Position numbers and translations under genes: made by a program. From positions 1-64,000 of the forward strand of contig CAMBMK010000001.1 in NCBI GenBank assembly GCA_945868745.1: DNA of 64,000 nt, in the 5' to 3' direction. This document shows, piece by piece, positions 22,273 through 32,038 of this stretch; the stretch's first letter is position 1; every line of letters begins with the position of its first letter. The notes under the pieces are model-generated. The model made no database searches. It had not been told where the DNA came from and saw nothing but the letters and a program-made list of their open reading frames with translations. Source of the DNA: an uncultured Bacteroidales bacterium. Its GTDB lineage: Bacteria > Bacteroidota > Bacteroidia > Bacteroidales > UBA932.

Positions 22273-23342
22273 ACTTTAAAATAGCAAAGCTTCCCGGCGA
22301 CGGCATCGGCCCGGAAGTGGTAAGCCAGGCCGTCAAGGCCGTTGACGCCGTCTGCCGCAGGTTCGGACACACTGCCGAGTACACCTTCGGATATGTCGGA
22401 GCCTGTGCAATCGACAGATATGGAGATGCCTACCCGGAAGAAACACACAATATCTGCATGGATTCGGATGCCGTCCTTTTCGGAGCCGTCGGCGACCCGA
22501 AATACGACAATGACCCTACCGCAAAGGTACGCCCGGAGCAGGGGCTCCTCGCAATCCGCAAAAAACTCGGACTGTATGCCAACCTGCGCCCTGTAGAGAC
22601 ATTCCGCTCGCTCATAGACCGTTCCCCGCTCAGGACAGAACTCGTTGACGGAGCCGACTTCATGTGCATCAGGGAACTCACCGGAGGCATGTACTTCGGC
22701 AAAAAGGGCCGCGAAGATGGCGGCAACACTGCCTACGACACCTGCATCTACAGCCGTCCCGAGGTGGAACGCATCCTCAAGCTTGCCTTCGAATATGCAA
22801 TGAGAAGACGCAAGCACCTCACCGTAGTGGACAAGGCCAACGTCCTCGAGTCCTCACGGCTCTGGCGCCAGATTGCCCAGGAGATGGAGCCGCAGTACCC
22901 GGAAGTAACTGTGGACTACCTCTTTGTGGACAATGCTGCAATGCAGCTCATACGCTGTCCGAAGGTATTTGACGTCATCGTCACCGAAAACACCTTCGGG
23001 GACATCCTCACCGACGAGGCCAGCTGCATTACCGGCAGTATGGGACTTCTTGCCTCCGCTTCCGTAGGCGAGCACACCTCCCTCTTCGAGCCTATCCACG
23101 GCTCATACCCACAGGCCGCAGGCAAGAACATCGCCAACCCTCTGGCCACCATCCTTTCAGCCGCAATGATGTTTGAATATGCATTCGGGCTTATGGAGGA
23201 AGGCAAGGCCATCAGGGAGGCCGTATCTGCGTCCATCGACGCGGGCATAGTGACCGAGGACCTCGCCGCTCCGTCGCAGAAAGCCTGCAGCACCTCAGAA
23301 GTCGGAGACTGGGTGGCAGAATACATTGACAAAGCCAAATAG
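22269..23342 (+). CDS. leuB: 3-isopropylmalate dehydrogenase
   Basis: [59 protein letters not shown]. Confidence 0.96.
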   Translation: MNFKIAKLPGDGIGPEVVSQAVKAVDAVCRRFGHTAEYTFGYVGACAIDRYGDAYPEETHNICMDSDAVLFGAVGDPKYDNDPTAKVRPEQGLLAIRKKLGLYANLRPVETFRSLIDRSPLRTELVDGADFMCIRELTGGMYFGKKGREDGGNTAYDTCIYSRPEVERILKLAFEYAMRRRKHLTVVDKANVLESSRLWRQIAQEMEPQYPEVTVDYLFVDNAAMQLIRCPKVFDVIVTENTFGDILTDEASCITGSMGLLASASVGEHTSLFEPIHGSYPQAAGKNIANPLATILSAAMMFEYAFGLMEEGKAIREAVSASIDAGIVTEDLAAPSQKACSTSEVGDWVAEYIDKAK

Positions 23343-23389
23343 CCAACTCAAGGACAGCATTTGCAAAACAGCATCTTAATCAGTTTATT

Positions 23390-24427
23390 ATGAGCAACAT
23401 AAATTGGGACACAATAGGCTTTGACGCCTACAGGACACGCACCGTCATCCTGTCCCGTTTCCAGGACGGAAAATGGTCTCCGGCAGAGAAGACCGAAAAT
23501 TTCTCCTTCACTCTCGACCCGTTCGCACAGGTGCTCCACTATGCAGTAGCCTGCTTCGAAGGCCTCAAGGCTTTCACCCAAAAAGACGGGAAGATTGTGA
23601 TATTCCGTCCGGACGAAAATGCCGCCAGAATGAGGCGTACCGCCGATTATCTCGGCATGCCGGCTCCTGATGAAGACCTTTTCATCTCAATGTGCGAGGA
23701 GTGTGTAAAGAACAATCTCGAATTCATGCCTCCATACGGACACGGAGCTTCGATGTACCTGCGTCCGATCCTGATGGGTGTCCATCCGCAGATGCAGCTC
23801 ACACCTAATCCGGATGCCCTCTTCGCCGTCATCTGCGCCCCTGCCGGAGCATATTACGGCTCCAACATGAGGTCTTTCAGCGCAGTCATCCCGGGAGACT
23901 ACGACAGGGCCGCCCCTAAAGGCTCCGGAAGCTACAAGCTGGGTGCCAACTATGCAGCCACCTTCAAGCCATACAAGATAGCCCACGACCAGGGATACCA
24001 GGAGCTCCTGTTCCTCAACTCTGCCACCAGGGAATATGTCGATGAGTACGGCTCATCCAACTTCTTCGGCATCAAGGGCAACACCTATGTAACCCCGCTT
24101 TCCGACAGTGTCCTTCCGTCAATCACCAACAAGTCTCTCCAGCAGGTCGCAAAAGACCTCGGAATGGAGGTTGAGAAGAGAAAGATTCCTGTAGAAGAGC
24201 TCGCCGAATTCGACGAGGCGGCAGCCTGCGGCACAGCCGTTGTCATCACCCCTATGTACAGGATCGACATCAAGCCGGTGCTCGGCGGTGAGGAGATTGA
24301 AAGGTCATTCACCTACGGAGAGCCGGAGAAGGTGGGACCTGTCTGCACAAAGCTCTACAAGACACTGACAGGCATCCAGAACGGAGAGCTTCCCGACACC
24401 CACGGCTGGTGCCATGAGGTAAGATGA
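23390..24427 (+). CDS. ilvE: Branched-chain amino acid aminotransferase
   Basis: LHYAVACFEGLKAF; GANYAATFKPYKIAHDQGYQELLFL; DEYGSSNFF. Confidence 0.96.
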   Translation: MSNINWDTIGFDAYRTRTVILSRFQDGKWSPAEKTENFSFTLDPFAQVLHYAVACFEGLKAFTQKDGKIVIFRPDENAARMRRTADYLGMPAPDEDLFISMCEECVKNNLEFMPPYGHGASMYLRPILMGVHPQMQLTPNPDALFAVICAPAGAYYGSNMRSFSAVIPGDYDRAAPKGSGSYKLGANYAATFKPYKIAHDQGYQELLFLNSATREYVDEYGSSNFFGIKGNTYVTPLSDSVLPSITNKSLQQVAKDLGMEVEKRKIPVEELAEFDEAAACGTAVVITPMYRIDIKPVLGGEEIERSFTYGEPEKVGPVCTKLYKTLTGIQNGELPDTHGWCHEVR

Positions 24428-24432
24428 CATCT

Positions 24433-25683
24433 TTACGGGACGCCGTCATCCCCATTGTCAGGAAAATAGATTCCTGAGATATATCCGTTCAGAAGATATG
24501 CAAGATTCCGCCCGTTCCGCCACAGGAACGGGCTTCTTTCTTTTCCTGCCGGGGAAAAGGCGGCATAGAACCTGCCGTCACGGTATGCAGCGCAATCAGG
24601 GGAATAGATTTTCACGCTGTCTTCAGGAGAGTAATGCTTCCCGTCCACACAGAAACCGTCAACCCAGCCTTCCCGCCCGGCTTCGACATAGGCGGTCCCC
24701 TCCTGCGATATGCAGAAGCCCACGATGCCCGTTCCCTTGGCCGCGAGAGTCCCGTCGCTTTCCCAAAGACACCTGGAAAGGGTCCCGTCATATTCCACCG
24801 CATCGCCCTCAAGACAGACCCTTTCTCCGGATACCAGAAACCTGCAGTTCCTGGTCGTACGCAGCGGCTGGTGTTTGCAGACGATGCTGCGTTCCCCGCA
24901 GAATATCACAGGATTGCCATAGGAATACCGGGTGGTGCACGCATAGTACACCTCTCCGGCAATCCTCCTCATCGCAAGCACATTGAGCGACTGGTCCGAC
25001 AATTCTATCTGCGCCGGACCCTGACCGGCATAAAGATAGTATTTCCTCCCGCCTTTGGATTCGGTATAATAGCTGAAACACAGTTCTCCCCCATCCTCAT
25101 ACAACGGGTCGGAGTATGCATTCCCGAGCAGGATGCCCGACTCAAGCGAAAAAGCCGCCTCCCCGTCTTTCCTGAAGGAAAAACCCTCGCCGTAACGGCT
25201 TCTGCCCAGCGTATAGACGCTTTCGCCACTCACGACAACATCCACCACGACCTCATCCCCATCATATGAGAAAAGCACCTCCCCATCCTTTTTCACAGTA
25301 GTCGTCCCCCCTTCGGAATAATCGGAATACAGGTGCCCCCCGATTATCCTGTTACGGTCAGAATCCGGGCTTATCCTGTACTGGGCACCGGCCCGGACGG
25401 TCAGGAGCCTTTTCTGGTCACGATACACCACAAGGCTGCCGACCTTTCCGTAATCAGGGTCAGACCTCCAGTCATACCCGTCCGGATACTCTATCCCCAG
25501 CACAAATACCGAGGTATCGGCCGCCTCTGCGGAAGAGGCACCTCCACCGGCATACTTTGTACGCAGGGAACGCGGGGAAATGCTCATCCTGGTCCGGTCA
25601 TCATCCAGAAAGCCGCACGAGCAAAGGATGCCCAAGCAAAGGACAGCAAGCAGCACTATCCCGATTGAAGTCTTCACAGTCAT
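24433..25683 (-). CDS. Hypothetical lipoprotein, repetitive beta-strand-rich (propeller-like)
   Basis: From internal Met: MTVKTSIGIVLLAVLCLGILCSCGF signal with lipobox (ILCSC); recurrent beta-rich blocks; no family recognised. Confidence 0.6.
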   Translation of the reverse strand: MTVKTSIGIVLLAVLCLGILCSCGFLDDDRTRMSISPRSLRTKYAGGGASSAEAADTSVFVLGIEYPDGYDWRSDPDYGKVGSLVVYRDQKRLLTVRAGAQYRISPDSDRNRIIGGHLYSDYSEGGTTTVKKDGEVLFSYDGDEVVVDVVVSGESVYTLGRSRYGEGFSFRKDGEAAFSLESGILLGNAYSDPLYEDGGELCFSYYTESKGGRKYYLYAGQGPAQIELSDQSLNVLAMRRIAGEVYYACTTRYSYGNPVIFCGERSIVCKHQPLRTTRNCRFLVSGERVCLEGDAVEYDGTLSRCLWESDGTLAAKGTGIVGFCISQEGTAYVEAGREGWVDGFCVDGKHYSPEDSVKIYSPDCAAYRDGRFYAAFSPAGKERSPFLWRNGRNLAYLLNGYISGIYFPDNGDDGVP

Positions 25684-25710
25684 CTGTTTTCGTTTTCGGC
25701 AAAAATACAG

Positions 25711-25749
25711 AAAAAAGATGCGTCCGGGCAATCCCCCCGACGCATCTTT
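25711..25749 (-). terminator. Intrinsic terminator after the ECF sigma / beta-barrel operon
   Basis: GATGCGTC (25717-25724) / GACGCATC (25739-25746) stem; A-run at 25711-25716 gives a U-tract on the minus strand. Confidence 0.75.
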
Positions 25750-25822
25750 GTACGTTTCTTAACGGTTTGGAATGAATTTTAACGGCCCCTGATGAATTGA
25801 AATCTTCAGGTAATATTCCTAA

Positions 25823-27046
25823 CTAGAAATTGAACCTTGCTCCCACCTCGAAACTCATCATAAGCGGCTGCTGGGTCCTGATGCTTACCGGCTGGCCGTT
25901 GTCAAAGTAGTAGCGGATGCTCGGGTCGAGATACAGGCCGAAGAAATCATTGACCTTGAACTGGACGCCTATACCGGCGGCAACGGAATACTGAAGCTTG
26001 TCCGAAGTGTCCCCGTAGCTCTTGACCCCCGGGTAGCCCGCAACGCGGTACTTGTTGAAAATAAGCTTCTCCACGGAACCTCCGGCAAATGCGTAGAAGT
26101 TGACACGGCTTCCGCTGATGATGTCATAGTAGAGGCTGACAGGGATGCCGATGTAATGGAGGGTGTTGTGGATATCGGAGTTGTAGGTATTGATCACGAC
26201 ACCGTCCTCAGCCTCCTGATACACCCCTGTAAATGTCCTTTCCATAAGAGAATAGGTCACTCCCGTGCCGAGAGACCATTTCCCGCCGCGGTCCAGGTCG
26301 AAGCGGACCTTGAGGCCGAAGGACATCGGAATTGAATAAGTGGAATTGGTGCTTGTCTGAGTGACAGTGGTCTTTGCGGGACTGTCGTGGGACGATGCAA
26401 GCCAATGTGCGGACTGGGCGACAGATCCCGGGTGGCCGTTTGTCTGCATATCGCCTCCTGCGGTAAGGGATATCCTCCTGCGTCCCGAAGGCCTGCGGCT
26501 GTCTTCCCATTCCATCCTGGCAAATGCCTCGGCGGAGCCTGTCTCCTCCGCATATTTCCCGTTTTCCTGCGGAAGTGCGCACTCCTCTTCTTCAGGCCCT
26601 GAGGAGGCCACCACCTCTTCCGCAGCTGCAGTGGCGGCCTCCTCCGGCACCGCTGCCATCTCCGGAGCATCCGCTGCCGGCCTGACGGCATCCTTTACGG
26701 CAAGAGCCTCCGCAATCAACATTTCAGGCCTGACAGTCTTGACAGTCTCCAAAGCAGGGTTTTCATCTCCGCATCTGCCGTCCTCCTGCGGATTATCGGC
26801 AAATGCCACTGTTTCTATATTTTGGAAGTCAGAATTGTTCCCGTCCTGACGCAGTCCAAGAAATGCGGCAACTCCAATTGCGGCCGCAACCGAGGCTGCA
26901 ACTGCAACGCGGCGCCACAGAAGCGCCGTACGGGTCCTACGCATCCGTGACTCCAGGGTACTCCAAACCTGCGAAGGGACTTCTTCCTCCGCCTCGGAAA
27001 GCATGGATTTCACCATGGAATCGAACTCAAAAATATCGTTCTGCAT
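25823..27046 (-). CDS. N-terminal anti-sigma-like/TM segment fused to outer-membrane-type beta-barrel domain
   Basis: Cytoplasmic ~40 aa, TM ALLWRRVAVAASVAAAIGVAAFLGL, A/E-rich linker, C-terminal ~170 aa barrel-like (SFGLKVRFDLDRGGKWSLGTGVTYSLM...GARFNF*). Downstream of the ECF sigma gene. Confidence 0.75.
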   Translation of the reverse strand: MQNDIFEFDSMVKSMLSEAEEEVPSQVWSTLESRMRRTRTALLWRRVAVAASVAAAIGVAAFLGLRQDGNNSDFQNIETVAFADNPQEDGRCGDENPALETVKTVRPEMLIAEALAVKDAVRPAADAPEMAAVPEEAATAAAEEVVASSGPEEEECALPQENGKYAEETGSAEAFARMEWEDSRRPSGRRRISLTAGGDMQTNGHPGSVAQSAHWLASSHDSPAKTTVTQTSTNSTYSIPMSFGLKVRFDLDRGGKWSLGTGVTYSLMERTFTGVYQEAEDGVVINTYNSDIHNTLHYIGIPVSLYYDIISGSRVNFYAFAGGSVEKLIFNKYRVAGYPGVKSYGDTSDKLQYSVAAGIGVQFKVNDFFGLYLDPSIRYYFDNGQPVSIRTQQPLMMSFEVGARFNF

Positions 27047-27047
27047 C

Positions 27048-27686
27048 TTACATATTCCTTATCTTCTCCTGGAGAATCTTCCTCGCCCGCTGCAATTGCG
27101 AACGCGAAGTCGCCTCGGAGATGCCGAGCTCCTGCGCTATCTCGTTATGGGAATAACCTTCGATGACGGCCATATTGAATACCGTCCTGTACCCCGCCGG
27201 AAGGCTCATCACAAGCTTCATGAGCTCCTTGTACCCGATATTCTGCATCTGGGTGGCACCCCCTCCGGCCATGCCCGAAACCTCTTCAAGACCGACGCCC
27301 ATCTTCAGGGCATCCTTCCTTCGAAGCTCCATCAGCGCAGTATTGATAAAGACCTTTCTGGACCATCCTTCAAAAGACCCGTCCCCGGCATAGCTGTCGA
27401 GCTTGGAGAACAGGGTCACGAAACCATCCTGAAGCACGTCCTCGGCAGCATCCCTGCTGCCCATATATCGCAAACAAACTGCGAACATCTTGGGAGAAAG
27501 AAGGTCGAAAAGCTTTTTCTGGGCCTTTCCGTCACCTTTTCTGCACTTTTCCACAAGCTCTGCCCACAGGTCGGGCGTGGACTGTCCGGTCTCGTCTTGC
27601 CTACGGTCCTGATTGTTAAGATGCAAAAAACCGCCAAAACGTTGCATCTGCCTCCAATTTTTCAGAACTGACCCAAAATTAGACAT
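27048..27686 (-). CDS. ECF-type RNA polymerase sigma factor
   Basis: AEDVLQDGFVTLFSKLDSYAGDGSFEGWSRKVFINTALMELRR; YSHNEIAQELGISEATSRSQLQRARKIL. Confidence 0.92.
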   Translation of the reverse strand: MSNFGSVLKNWRQMQRFGGFLHLNNQDRRQDETGQSTPDLWAELVEKCRKGDGKAQKKLFDLLSPKMFAVCLRYMGSRDAAEDVLQDGFVTLFSKLDSYAGDGSFEGWSRKVFINTALMELRRKDALKMGVGLEEVSGMAGGGATQMQNIGYKELMKLVMSLPAGYRTVFNMAVIEGYSHNEIAQELGISEATSRSQLQRARKILQEKIRNM

Positions 27687-27729
27687 TTTCTGACGAATTT
27701 GTACTATTTTTGTATATCATAGTTTTGTT

Positions 27730-29379
27730 ATGACTATACGCACTGCAATATATTCCCTGGCGGCCGCAGTTGCCGCTGTTCTTTTTGCCTGCAGACCTTC
27801 GTTTGCCCAGGACATTGCGGACGACAGGATAATCGACGCTGTGGACAGGTATTCCGAATGGGATTTTGACGGCGCAATGAAGATTCTTGACGGTATCCTC
27901 AAAGACGACCCCGCCAATGATGCCGCGTGGTACTACAAGGGCCTGTGCAATCTTTTCCTGAAAGATTATGACAATGCCTGCGCCAATCTCAGGAAGGCAG
28001 CCGCAATCGACAGCACCAACTACTGGTACCGTTTCAACCTTGCAGGGGCCTACAGGATGGCCGGGCAGGCCGATATGACCATTGCCCAGTACAACCGGCT
28101 GCTGAAGGATTTTCCGGAAAAGACGGACATTTCCTACAATCTTGTGGACCTGTACCTCAGGGAGAACCGCTATGACGAGGCTCTCGCCACAATCAGGGAC
28201 ATCGAAGCCGTCAACGGAAAGAATGACGGCACCGTGATGACCTCATACCGCATTCTTCTCCAGCAGAAAAAGCAGGAGGAAGCCCTCGGGGTGCTGAAGT
28301 CCTACAATGAAGAGTATTCCTCCCCGCAGGTACTGTCGATGCTCGGTGACCACGAGATGGGGATGTTCAATGATTCCACAGCCATTGCCTATTACGACGA
28401 GGCCCTTTCCCTTGACAGCGGATACGCTCCGGCAAGGCTGGGAAAGGCCGAGGCCTACAGGATGACACGCAGATACCCGGAATATTTCAGGGAAATCGGC
28501 ATTATCATGGCGGACGACAATCTCGAAGGCGCTGCCAAGGCCGACTACCTGTCACAGGTCATCCGCAACACAGACCCACGGTTCCTGCAGACGTGGAGGG
28601 ACAGTATGGATTCAACCTTCGGGACAATGCTGGAGCACCATGCAAAGGATTCCTCCGTACTCAAGGCAAGCTCCCTTTACTATTTTTATACAGGACGCAT
28701 AGACAGGACGAAGGAGCTCGGGCACAGGCTTATGGAAGCGGACCCGGACAACGAGTATTCGGCCGGTTATTACCTCGGACTCCTGCAGGTCTGCCAGGAT
28801 TATGAGGCACTTGTGGAGGAGGCCCGCAAGGCCGAGGAGAGGTTCCCGGGGGTGTTTCTCGAGCAGATTGCCTTCGGAGAATACAATCTTGGGCACTACG
28901 ACAAGGTCATTGAGGCATACCAGGAGCTCATCCGCAAACATCCGGGCGACAGGGAGGTGCTTGTCGGCGCATATTCCGGCATCGGTGACATGTACCATCT
29001 GCTGAATGACGGGAAAAGCGCATTCAAGTATTATGAGAAGGCATTGAAAATCAATCCTGACTATGCTCCCGTGCTCAACAATTACGCCTATTATCTGTCG
29101 CTTGGCGGCAAAAAGATGTCCAAGGCCTACAGGATGAGCAAAAAGACGGTGGAAGCCGAGCCGGACAATGCGACATATCTCGACACATTCGGATGGATTC
29201 TCCACCTGATGGGCAAAGACCTCGAGGCCAAGCCTTTCTTCAAGCACGCGATGCTTTACGGGGGAAAGGAGAGCAGGACCGTGCTGCTGCATTATTCGGC
29301 AGTGCTTGAGGCTCTGGGAGAGACCGACCTGGCGAAGGTATATGCCGATATGGCCGAAAAAATAGAGGAGGACGAATAG
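27730..29379 (+). CDS. Tetratricopeptide-repeat protein, exported
   Basis: Signal MTIRTAIYSLAAAVAAVLFACRPSFAQ; multiple TPR-like repeats (DIYH/NPDYAPVLNNYAYYLSL). Confidence 0.85.
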   Translation: MTIRTAIYSLAAAVAAVLFACRPSFAQDIADDRIIDAVDRYSEWDFDGAMKILDGILKDDPANDAAWYYKGLCNLFLKDYDNACANLRKAAAIDSTNYWYRFNLAGAYRMAGQADMTIAQYNRLLKDFPEKTDISYNLVDLYLRENRYDEALATIRDIEAVNGKNDGTVMTSYRILLQQKKQEEALGVLKSYNEEYSSPQVLSMLGDHEMGMFNDSTAIAYYDEALSLDSGYAPARLGKAEAYRMTRRYPEYFREIGIIMADDNLEGAAKADYLSQVIRNTDPRFLQTWRDSMDSTFGTMLEHHAKDSSVLKASSLYYFYTGRIDRTKELGHRLMEADPDNEYSAGYYLGLLQVCQDYEALVEEARKAEERFPGVFLEQIAFGEYNLGHYDKVIEAYQELIRKHPGDREVLVGAYSGIGDMYHLLNDGKSAFKYYEKALKINPDYAPVLNNYAYYLSLGGKKMSKAYRMSKKTVEAEPDNATYLDTFGWILHLMGKDLEAKPFFKHAMLYGGKESRTVLLHYSAVLEALGETDLAKVYADMAEKIEEDE

Positions 29380-29382
29380 CAT

Positions 29383-30585
29383 ATGTTACGGAAGCGGATT
29401 GTTGCCCTGTGGTTTGCCGTGATGCTCATGGCCATGGCTGCACTGCAATTGTCCGCACAGGACACAAGGACACAGGAAAACAGGCGTGCGAAGCTCGAGC
29501 AGGAGATTGCCGTCATCAACAGGCAGCTCAAGGACAATTCGGCAAAGAGCAGCTCGGCTCTTTCTTCAATCAAACTTCTGCAGAAGAAGATTTCCAACCG
29601 CAATGCCCTCATCGGTGAAAGCAACCGCGAAATCAAGGAGATTGAGCGCAGCATCGCCCGCAAGCAGCAGGAGCTGGAAGTGCTCGGAAAAAGGCTTGAC
29701 ACGCTCACATCCTACTACGACAGGCTTGTAAAAAACGCCTACAGGAACAGGGATGCCAAGGTGTGGTATATGTACATTTTCGGCAGCGAGAACATCGGTC
29801 AGGCAATGCGCAGGATGGGTTATCTCAAGAATCTCTCCTCGCAGATGAACGTACAGGCAAAAAAAATCCTCCGGACAAAGGCCGAGATTGAAGAGGAGAG
29901 CACACGACTCCAGGCAATGAAGGCCGATGCCGAGGCCCTGAGGACAAAGAGACAGGTGGAGCTCAATTCGCTGAAAAGCGAAGAGGATGATTCACAGAAG
30001 CTTGTCGCGAAGCTGAAGAAGGACCGCAAGAAATATGAAAAGGAGCTTGCCGCCAAGAAAAAGCAGGTGGAGGCGCTCAACCGGGAGATTGAGAGGATCA
30101 TACGCGAGGCAACGAAAGCCTCTTCGGGAAGCGGCAGCACCAAAACCGGTTCTAAAACGACGGTTGACCATGCACTCGATGCCGAGTTTGCCAAGAACAA
30201 GGGAAAGCTCCCGTGGCCTGCAGACGGCCCGGTAATCGACAAATACGGGCAGCACTACCATCCGGTCTATACCTCCGTCAAGCTGCCGTTCAACAACGGC
30301 ATCACTATGGCAGTGGCCCCGGGAACAAGGGTCAAGGCAGTTTTCGAGGGTGTAGTCAAGCAGATTGTGGTGATGCCGGGATACAACAAGTGCGTGCTCG
30401 TGCAGCACGGCAACTATTTTTCATTCTACTGCAAGCTTGGCATAGTGTCCGTCAAGGCCGGTGACAAGGTCAGGACAGGTGACATAATCGGCACCGTGGA
30501 CACTCTCGACGGGGAGACACAGCTGCATTTCCAGATCTGGCAGGGCACGAAGCCGCAGAATCCGGAGCTCTGGCTGAAGAAATAG
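29383..30585 (+). CDS. Murein hydrolase activator EnvC-like (coiled coil + M23/LytM domain)
   Basis: Signal peptide, long coiled coil, C-terminal LPWPADGPVIDKYGQHYHPVYTSVKLPFNNGITM...GETQLHFQIWQGTKPQNPELWL. Confidence 0.9.
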   Translation: MLRKRIVALWFAVMLMAMAALQLSAQDTRTQENRRAKLEQEIAVINRQLKDNSAKSSSALSSIKLLQKKISNRNALIGESNREIKEIERSIARKQQELEVLGKRLDTLTSYYDRLVKNAYRNRDAKVWYMYIFGSENIGQAMRRMGYLKNLSSQMNVQAKKILRTKAEIEEESTRLQAMKADAEALRTKRQVELNSLKSEEDDSQKLVAKLKKDRKKYEKELAAKKKQVEALNREIERIIREATKASSGSGSTKTGSKTTVDHALDAEFAKNKGKLPWPADGPVIDKYGQHYHPVYTSVKLPFNNGITMAVAPGTRVKAVFEGVVKQIVVMPGYNKCVLVQHGNYFSFYCKLGIVSVKAGDKVRTGDIIGTVDTLDGETQLHFQIWQGTKPQNPELWLKK

Positions 30586-30600
30586 CACAGCGATACGGAC

Positions 30601-30634
30601 AAAAAAAAGAGGGGACGGCCATGCGGCTGTCCCC
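30601..30634 (-). terminator. Intrinsic terminator of mdh
   Basis: GGGGACGGCC ATGC GGCTGTCCCC hairpin (30611-30634) with an A8 run at 30601-30608 (U8 on the minus strand). Confidence 0.85.
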
Positions 30635-30652
30635 CCAATCTTTTATCCGGGA

Positions 30653-31639
30653 TTACAGATAAGGGTTGTATTTGCCCCAATCCTCGATTGCAGGGATGAT
30701 GCCGAGCTCAACGATCTCGTTTCTCATCTTGCAGAGGTGCTCATAAGAAGCCTGGAGGCTTGCAAGCTCTTCAGGAGTACCCTCAGGCTCAGTGAAATGA
30801 ACGCCGGTAGCATCGATTACGGTAGGCATTGCCATCATCACGTTCTGGAACTTGGAGTCATTGACATAAGTTCCTGCAGGAAGGGTGTATTTTTCACCGC
30901 CCATTGCAGCCTCGATCATCTTGACAGAGCAGTATGCAGGGCTCTGGAATGAAGAACGGCCGCGGAGCTTGATGATGTTGGAACCGCCCTGAACGGTATC
31001 GTGCTGGATCTTTGCCCAATCCTCTGCAGGGACGTTCATCTCGGAAAGAGGCTTTCCGCTGATCTTCACTGCCGATGTGAACACTGCCATTGACTCGCCG
31101 TGTCCGCCATAGGTGTGGGCACCGGTGACTTCAGCCTTCGGAACGCCGAAATAGCGGGCGAGCTCGGTCTGGAGACGGGTGGAGTCAAGGGCTGCAAGAG
31201 TGGTCACCTGCTCAGGCTTGAGGCCGGAGTGGAGAAGGACTACAAGACCGGTGAGGTCAGCAGGGTTGAAGATAACCACAACGTGCTTTACGTCAGGGCA
31301 ATACTTCTTGACATTCTTGCCGAAGTCCTCGGCGATCTGGCAGTTGCCCTTGAGAAGGTCTTCGCGGGTCATGCCCTCCTTGCGTGGGAAACCGCCTGAA
31401 GAGATGATGTACTTTGCACCTGTGAGAGCCTCCTCCACATTTGTGGTGGCTGTGAGGTTGAAGCCTTCGAAACCGCAGTGATCCATCTCTGCGGCAACAC
31501 CCATAAGACCAGGCTCGTAAACATCATAAAGGCAGATGTTTGGAGTAAGTTTGAGCATCATGGCGGTCTGGGCCATGTTTGAACCGATCATACCGGCAGC
31601 ACCGACGATGACCAGCTTGTCATTTGTCAAAAATCCCAT
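30653..31639 (-). CDS. mdh: Malate dehydrogenase
   Basis: KLVIVGAAGMIGSNMAQTAMM; SSGGFPRKEGMTREDLLKGN; GAHTYGGHGESMAVF. Confidence 0.9.
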   Translation of the reverse strand: MGFLTNDKLVIVGAAGMIGSNMAQTAMMLKLTPNICLYDVYEPGLMGVAAEMDHCGFEGFNLTATTNVEEALTGAKYIISSGGFPRKEGMTREDLLKGNCQIAEDFGKNVKKYCPDVKHVVVIFNPADLTGLVVLLHSGLKPEQVTTLAALDSTRLQTELARYFGVPKAEVTGAHTYGGHGESMAVFTSAVKISGKPLSEMNVPAEDWAKIQHDTVQGGSNIIKLRGRSSFQSPAYCSVKMIEAAMGGEKYTLPAGTYVNDSKFQNVMMAMPTVIDATGVHFTEPEGTPEELASLQASYEHLCKMRNEIVELGIIPAIEDWGKYNPYL

Positions 31640-31782
31640 AATTTATTATGAATTAAAATTTAATGCGTTTGGTATTTCCAAATCCGCCACAAAGATAAGC
31701 ATTTTAGTGATGTAAAAAACCCGTCCGGATGCAAAAATAAAGACAGCGGAGGGAAATGACGCTTTATTATTCAAAAAATTAC

Positions 31783-31790
31783 TATATTTG
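31783..31790 (+). promoter_or_regulatory. -7 element TATATTTG preceding the structured RNA candidate
   Basis: TAnnTTTG match; places TSS near 31796-31798. Confidence 0.6.
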
Positions 31791-31796
31791 CATCGA

Positions 31797-32015
31797 AAAT
31801 TTTGACACTTGTATATGGAGCCTCCCAGTCCAATAAATTTCGAACAAGGCAATTTCGCAGGTCTCGGTTCTGAAGACCCGCCCTTGCAAGTGTTTCCGGA
31901 ATCATATCTCATCATTTCAGATTCGGGTGAAAACAATCCGGAAGGTTGTTCCGTTGTCTATGGCTTTTCGTCACGGACAGGTTTGTCATTTATCGGAAAT
32001 TTAGGCCCATATAAT
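31797..32015 (+). ncRNA. Candidate structured small RNA (possibly 6S/Bacteroidales-1-type)
   Basis: Long-range closing stem TATATGG(A)GCCT (31812-31823) / AGGCCCATATA (32003-32013); AAATTTC (31835-31841) / GAAATTT (31996-32002); internal hairpins CAAGG/CCTTG + GGTCT/AGACC, TTCCGGA/TCCGGAA, TTCCGT/ACGGA. Confidence 0.5.
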
Positions 32016-32038
32016 TCATAATCAGTATAATAGCTTTT

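Noticed and set aside
31809-32021. 70-aa ORF MYMEPPSPINFEQG...
   Set aside because: Coincides with the structured RNA candidate; no signal, domain or coding character. Possible but better explained as RNA.
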